This document shows, one piece after another, positions 5,893-9,365 of a stretch of DNA of 9,365 nucleotides. The translations under genes were made by a program, and so were the position numbers. The notes below the pieces were generated by a model. It ran no database searches and had not been told where the DNA came from. It saw only the letters and a program-made list of their open reading frames with translations. The DNA is from Desulfobacteraceae bacterium (GTDB lineage: Bacteria; Desulfobacterota; DSM-4660; Desulfatiglandales; Desulfatiglandaceae): assembly GCA_030589225.1 (NCBI GenBank), contig JAUUWD010000038.1, positions 1-9,365 of the forward strand. The letters run 5' to 3'. Within the stretch, counting starts at the first letter, position 1, and each line of letters begins with the position of its first letter.

Positions 5893-8574
5893 TCAATGTT
5901 CAAATGCTTTCTCTACAAACCTGACCTCATCCTCCTTTGTTTTTACCAAATCATTCAGCCGGGCTTCCAGCAGGCGATCAAATATTTCTTTGAAAAATGG
6001 ACCGGGTGAGAAACCCATTTTCAACAGATCTTTCCCCCTTAATTGAATCTCCGTTCCTTTGAGGTTTGTGAAATAGCTCGAAATAAGCCGTCTCACTTTT
6101 TCGCTGCCGGTTTTTGCCATAAGGTAGAGAAGTGTCTCTGTATCATATGGATGAAGCAATGTATACAAATGATAGTTGTCTCCATCAAATTTGTATAGGA
6201 TGTCCAGCAGGTCATTCGAACTAATCATTTGGGATATCATTTTGCGGTTTTCCAGTTGGACCATTCCCATCCTATCAGCCATAGCGCTAAGGGTTTTCTT
6301 GTCAAGGAACGAAGTAAGGCCGTGCCAATAAACCTTCCAGGGTTCAAAGAATTCCTCCAGGTAAAGTAGGTTGTACCAGACAATTACCTTTCTAATCTCT
6401 TCCAACAGGCCTTTAACGCCCTTAGTGAGTTGTACCTCGGGGAAGACAAACTGAAGCAAATCAAGTTCATCCATCCGTTCGATAGCCTTGATGGGATCGG
6501 GCTCCCTGAGGATGAGTTTTAGTTCCAGAAAGAGCCTCCGGCCAGAAAGTTCTTTGAAACAATTGATTTTCACTGCATTCTTAATCAAGGCAAGGGTAAG
6601 TTTTCCGATTTTAAAACCGAATCGCTGTTCAAACCTGATAGCCCGGAGCACCCGTGTGGGATCTTCAACAAAGCTCAGGTTATGGAGGACTCGCAGTACC
6701 TTTTCCTTGATATCTCTTTGCCCCCCAAAATAATCGATAAGTGTCCCGTAAAGCCGTTTGTTTAGCTTGATTGCGAGGGTGTTGATTGTAAAATCGCGCC
6801 TGTAAAGGTCCAGTTTCAGGGAGCTTGTTTCCACGTTGGGCGGTGCTCCTGGGAATTCGTAATACTCCACTCTGGCAGTGGCCACATCCACCTTGAAACC
6901 GTCAGGGAAAATAAGTACGGCAGTTCCGAACTTCCGGTGGCTCCTCACTCGCGCGCCATAATGCTCGGCAAACTCGTGGGCAAATTCAATGCCATCGCCT
7001 TCAATGACAATGTCTACATCCAGATTTTCATGTTTCAGGAATACATCTCTCACAAGTCCACCAACGAGGAATGCATTATATCCGAGCATATCGGCCACAT
7101 GCCCAATGTCTTTCAGGACACTAATGATCTTTCTCGGCAGCCGTTCCTTTAGCAGGGCGGACATATTTTTCTTTCTCATAAATTGAGAGGTGTCTATGGA
7201 ATCATAGAGGAATTCTGGAATCAGGGGATCGCCTACCAGGATATTGAGGAGGTCTGTTCGGGTAATCACCCCCAAAACTTTCCCATTATCTAAAACGGGA
7301 AGGATCCTCAGTTTGTTTCTGATTACCAATTCCTGAACTTCCTGGAGAGAGGCGTCCGGGCCGATAGCAGAAAATTCAATATTCATATATTCCTTTACTT
7401 TGATGTCTTCAAGCCCAAAAAACACCGCTTTTTCTACGACTTGCCGTGTAATATAACCTTTAAGGACATCTGCACCGTCCAGGACCAGCAGCACATTAAT
7501 GTTATATCTGGTCATCATATCGGCAGCTTTTTTGACGCTTTCCCCGGGAGAGATGTGAATTACAGGGGAAGACATCATATCCATGGCTCTTTTTTTTAGA
7601 TCTATACGGCTCCGCAAAAGGGCCTGCAAAGACCTTTCTACCTGAATCAGGGTCCTATTCTTTATGGTGGCGGATGCTGCCTGTGGATGCCCCCCTCCAC
7701 CGAGGGCAAATGCTATCTCGGCCACATTTACATCCTTTATCCGGCTACGTGCCACAAGGTAGATCCTGCTCTCCATCTGGGCCAGGGCGAAAACAAGATT
7801 CAAATTCTCCATTTCCATGAATTTGTGTACAAGGACGGCAAAATCTCCCACATATTCGTCTCTAATAACCTTTGCAAAAACTACCTCCACACCATTGATA
7901 ACCCGTTTTGTGGCCGATTGAGTGAGATCATTAAGCAACCACACCTGTTCGGTTGTAAGTTCTCTGGTGAGCATATCAGCAATGATATTATGATTCGCTC
8001 CCTGTTCGGTAAGCCATGCGGCCGCCTCATAATCTTCAACAGTAGTGGAAGAAAACGTGAAGGACCCTGTATCCTCATGTATCCCCAAACACATAACAGT
8101 GGCTTCATCAGGAGAAATGGAAATATTTTTTTCCTTGATCAGGCTGGTAAGCAGGGCGGTAGTAGAGCCGGTTTTACGGATAATCTCCATATCACCAGCA
8201 ATGTCATCCTCGGAATCGGTGTGATGGTCATAGATATGTATCTCAACATCGTCTCTGTCAACCAGCTCAGCAAATTTACCGATGCGGTTCTTCTGCCGGG
8301 TGTCTACGAGGATCAGCCTCTTGATCCGGTCAAATTCGATTTTTTTCATCTTGGAGAAGTTGAAGAGGTATGATGTGGAGTGAAGAAAGAAATTTCGGAG
8401 GTTTTTTTCCTGGGACCCTGGAAATACAAGACTCGCTCCGGGATAGAGTTTGCTTGCAGCAATCAAAGATGCCAAGGCGTCAAAATCCGCGTTAATATGG
8501 GTTGTTATAACCTCCACAGATTCCTGCACGGGAGGTTTTTTTGTTTTATGTTTTCTGTTTTGTTTTTTGTTCAT
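5893..8574 (-). CDS. tRNA nucleotidyltransferase with N-terminal DHH phosphoesterase and two CBS domains
   Basis: Predicted 893 residues from the ATG at 8574 (numbering below counts two more, from a TTG at 8580). The DHH/DHHA1 domain (about 22-325) keeps all catalytic marks: HINADFDA (28-35), VDTR (92-95), DHH (118-120), GIHEDTG (166-172) and GGGGHPQAA (294-302). Two CBS domains follow (about 336-393 and 397-450), which may bind adenine nucleotides. The class II nucleotidyltransferase head (about 490-720) has LVGGLVRD (505-512), the DVD metal pair (D521/D523), YRRDFTIN (593-600) and EDPTRVLRAIRF (639-650). The tail ends with a GKDLLKMGFSPGP segment (849-861). It matures or repairs tRNA 3' CCA ends. 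CCA-adding versus A-adding specificity cannot be read directly, but the loop between DVD and RRDF is not shortened as it is in CC-adding enzymes. The start is uncertain: no SD precedes 8574, and a GTG at 8517 (EVITTHINADFD) has AGGA upstream. Confidence 0.9.
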   Translation of the reverse strand: MNKKQNRKHKTKKPPVQESVEVITTHINADFDALASLIAASKLYPGASLVFPGSQEKNLRNFFLHSTSYLFNFSKMKKIEFDRIKRLILVDTRQKNRIGKFAELVDRDDVEIHIYDHHTDSEDDIAGDMEIIRKTGSTTALLTSLIKEKNISISPDEATVMCLGIHEDTGSFTFSSTTVEDYEAAAWLTEQGANHNIIADMLTRELTTEQVWLLNDLTQSATKRVINGVEVVFAKVIRDEYVGDFAVLVHKFMEMENLNLVFALAQMESRIYLVARSRIKDVNVAEIAFALGGGGHPQAASATIKNRTLIQVERSLQALLRSRIDLKKRAMDMMSSPVIHISPGESVKKAADMMTRYNINVLLVLDGADVLKGYITRQVVEKAVFFGLEDIKVKEYMNIEFSAIGPDASLQEVQELVIRNKLRILPVLDNGKVLGVITRTDLLNILVGDPLIPEFLYDSIDTSQFMRKKNMSALLKERLPRKIISVLKDIGHVADMLGYNAFLVGGLVRDVFLKHENLDVDIVIEGDGIEFAHEFAEHYGARVRSHRKFGTAVLIFPDGFKVDVATARVEYYEFPGAPPNVETSSLKLDLYRRDFTINTLAIKLNKRLYGTLIDYFGGQRDIKEKVLRVLHNLSFVEDPTRVLRAIRFEQRFGFKIGKLTLALIKNAVKINCFKELSGRRLFLELKLILREPDPIKAIERMDELDLLQFVFPEVQLTKGVKGLLEEIRKVIVWYNLLYLEEFFEPWKVYWHGLTSFLDKKTLSAMADRMGMVQLENRKMISQMISSNDLLDILYKFDGDNYHLYTLLHPYDTETLLYLMAKTGSEKVRRLISSYFTNLKGTEIQLRGKDLLKMGFSPGPFFKEIFDRLLEARLNDLVKTKEDEVRFVEKAFEH

Positions 8575-8578
8575 AAAC

Positions 8579-8610
8579 AAAAAAAGCCGGGCATTCCATC
8601 TGCGCCGGCT
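8579..8610 (-). terminator. intrinsic terminator after dksA, abutting the next gene's start
   Basis: On the minus strand AGCCGG (8610-8605), a bulged C, GCA, a 7-base loop, TGC and CCGGCT (8590-8585) form a 9-bp GC-rich stem with one bulge, followed by a run of seven T (8585-8579). This is a textbook Rho-independent terminator for dksA, 45 bases past its stop. The T-run ends four bases before the ATG at 8574 of the nucleotidyltransferase gene. Confidence 0.85.
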
Positions 8611-8654
8611 GGATCACAGTAATGAAGTAAGAAGTTCCGCCTGCAGCGGATAAA

Positions 8655-9020
8655 TTATAACCCCTTGACTTTTTCCTGGTTTTCTTGCTTTTTCTTGCAG
8701 TCAATGCACAGGGTGGTGACAGGTCGGGCCTTTAACCTTTCATCAGAGATGTTTTCACTACATTCCTCACAAACGCCATAGGTTTTCGCCTCAATCCTGT
8801 CCAGGGCATCTTTGATTTTTGATATCAGTTTTCTTTCCCTGTCTCTAATCCTGAGCTCAAAATTTCTGTCCGACTCCATGGATGCTCGATCTGAAGGGTC
8901 AGGAAAATTTTGTGTCTGATCAGTCATGTCGGTGAGGGTTTTACTGGCGTCTTCCAGAAGATCATTTAGTCTTTGGGTCAGTAAATCCTTGAAAAACTCC
9001 TGTTTCTTTTTACTTAACAT
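8655..9020 (-). CDS. dksA: RNA polymerase-binding transcription factor, DksA/TraR family
   Basis: Predicted 121 residues, shorter than E. coli DksA (151) but with the key parts. An N-terminal helix (1-35) and a second charged helix (about 50-80) make the coiled coil that enters the polymerase secondary channel. Its tip carries DPSDRA (41-46), matching the DxxDxA signature that DksA needs for function together with ppGpp. The zinc finger has C84-x2-C87 and C105-x2-C108, with the typical RLKARPVTTLCIDC spacing. The short Lys-rich end follows directly. The start is ATG at 9020 with a weak AGG eight bases upstream. It is likely a single-gene transcription unit, given the terminator after it. I see no clear promoter in its leader. 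A TraR-like or DksA2-like paralogue role cannot be excluded, but all four zinc cysteines and the DxxDxA acids are present. Confidence 0.92.
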   Translation of the reverse strand: MLSKKKQEFFKDLLTQRLNDLLEDASKTLTDMTDQTQNFPDPSDRASMESDRNFELRIRDRERKLISKIKDALDRIEAKTYGVCEECSENISDERLKARPVTTLCIDCKKKQENQEKVKGL

Positions 9021-9172
9021 GGCTTTAACCTGTGTATCTGTATTGAAGTTTATGAACTCTTAAAAGTCCTATTTCCCCTTTTCAGATGAAGGCCTTAAGT
9101 GGGGATGAAGTTTTTTAGAGCGTGACAAATATCATTTCTTAAAATGAATGTAAAGCAATAGCAACAAACGTC
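9021..9172. other. dksA leader, no gene seen
   Basis: This stretch lies between the dksA start and the MITE-like element. It is moderately AT-rich, and I find no convincing -35/-10 pair, SD-led frame or terminator in it. CCCC at 9075-9078 and GGGG at 9101-9104 could pair weakly, but there is no stable stem between them. Confidence 0.5.
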
Positions 9173-9361
9173 CTAAATAGTGCCCGACCGAAAACTGTTA
9201 TTTTTCCTCCCGCTAATAGCGGGACGTCAGGCTCAAATTATAATCCTCGAAATACTCAATGTATTCCTGTGGTTATAATTTTCGCCTTCCCCCGCTCAAA
9301 GTCCGGGATCTTCGACTTGATCTTGGAAAAAATTCCTAGTTTTCGTTCAGACACTAAATAG
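9173..9361. mobile_element. MITE-like element with terminal inverted repeats and 8-bp direct repeat
   Basis: An 8-base direct repeat CTAAATAG bounds the block (9173-9180 and 9354-9361). Just inside it, TGCCCGACCGAAAACT (9181-9196) and the reverse complement of AGTTTTCGTTCAGACA (9338-9353) form terminal inverted repeats with 13 of 16 matches, and the similarity continues into a TTTTTCC/GGAAAAAA pair. The centre is a long hairpin: AAATTATAA (9235-9243) with TTATAATTT (9273-9281), enclosing AATAC-TCAAT-GTATT (9251-9265). There is no coding frame, so it would be non-autonomous. CTAAATAG is itself nearly palindromic, so it may be part of the element rather than a target duplication. I recall similar blocks from Desulfobacterota genomes but cannot name a family. 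Confidence 0.65.
9209..9223. repeat. CCCGC-TAATA-GCGGG mini-hairpin inside the MITE-like element
   Basis: A perfect 5-bp GC stem with a 5-base loop lies in the left half of the element with no matching partner at the mirrored position, so it breaks the element's symmetry. It is followed by AC, giving CGGGAC as after the hairpin at 3418-3431. Confidence 0.7.
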
Positions 9362-9365
9362 CTCT

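Noticed and set aside
5579..6046. A 155-codon plus-strand frame across the trpS / nucleotidyltransferase junction
   Set aside because: Both ends are antisense to well-supported coding sequence and the translation has no family features.
7687..8373. A 228-codon open frame on the plus strand opposite the nucleotidyltransferase gene
   Set aside because: It lies fully antisense to a gene with intact DHH motifs, shows no recognisable domain and has no SD. It is a shadow of the real reading frame.
8640..8665. Perfect TATAAT on the minus strand (8654-8659) as a promoter for the nucleotidyltransferase operon
   Set aside because: It overlaps the dksA stop codon, no -35 hexamer lies 16-18 bases upstream, and the dksA terminator would stop the transcript.
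9075..9116. CCCC/GGGG pair followed by a T6 run on the plus strand as a terminator
   Set aside because: The T-run starts six bases after the stem, the stem is only four pairs with a poor interior, and no plus-strand gene precedes it.

Overview
The window looks like chromosomal DNA of a Desulfobacterota (deltaproteobacterial) organism, probably a sulfate reducer or syntroph. This is inferred from three things. The gene order DHH-CBS-tRNA nucleotidyltransferase / trpS / scpA / scpB is one I associate with that phylum. A Tat-exported DUF362 protein is paired with a multi-cluster NapH/NapG-like polyferredoxin. The intergenic DNA is dense in hairpin-rich dispersed repeats of a kind I recall from such genomes. 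No database search was possible, so the phylum is a judgement.

Layout from left to right. (1) Positions 2-442, plus strand: a small lipoprotein of unknown function whose 5' end lies at the window edge. (2) Positions 508-3095, minus strand: a two-gene operon. The promoter-proximal gene encodes a Tat-signal DUF362 protein. It overlaps by 4 bases a gene for a membrane-anchored six-cluster iron-sulfur protein that reads like NapH fused to NapG. (3) Positions 3096-3491: 396 bases without a gene. They hold a palindromic operator-like site beside the DUF362 gene and a 277-base repeat element packed with nested hairpins. (4) Positions 3492-8574, minus strand: a tightly coupled operon read as tRNA nucleotidyltransferase (DHH + 2 CBS + catalytic head), tryptophanyl-tRNA synthetase, ScpA and ScpB. 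(5) Positions 8655-9020, minus strand: a DksA-type RNA polymerase regulator, followed by a strong intrinsic terminator that abuts the start of the nucleotidyltransferase gene. (6) Positions 9021-9365: no gene. They hold the dksA leader and a MITE-like element of about 189 bases with terminal inverted repeats, bounded by an 8-base direct repeat.

The minus-strand genes fall into three jobs: stress or stringent control of transcription (DksA), tRNA maturation and charging together with chromosome condensation (nucleotidyltransferase, TrpRS, ScpAB), and a probable extracytoplasmic electron-transfer module (DUF362 protein plus polyferredoxin). Most of the window is ordinary housekeeping. The parts that deserve attention are the NapH-NapG-like fusion with its DUF362 partner, the two repeat elements that carry closely similar CCCG/CGGG mini-hairpins, the near-match to a [4Fe-4S] cysteine motif in TrpRS, and the terminator/start-codon junction at 8572-8610.
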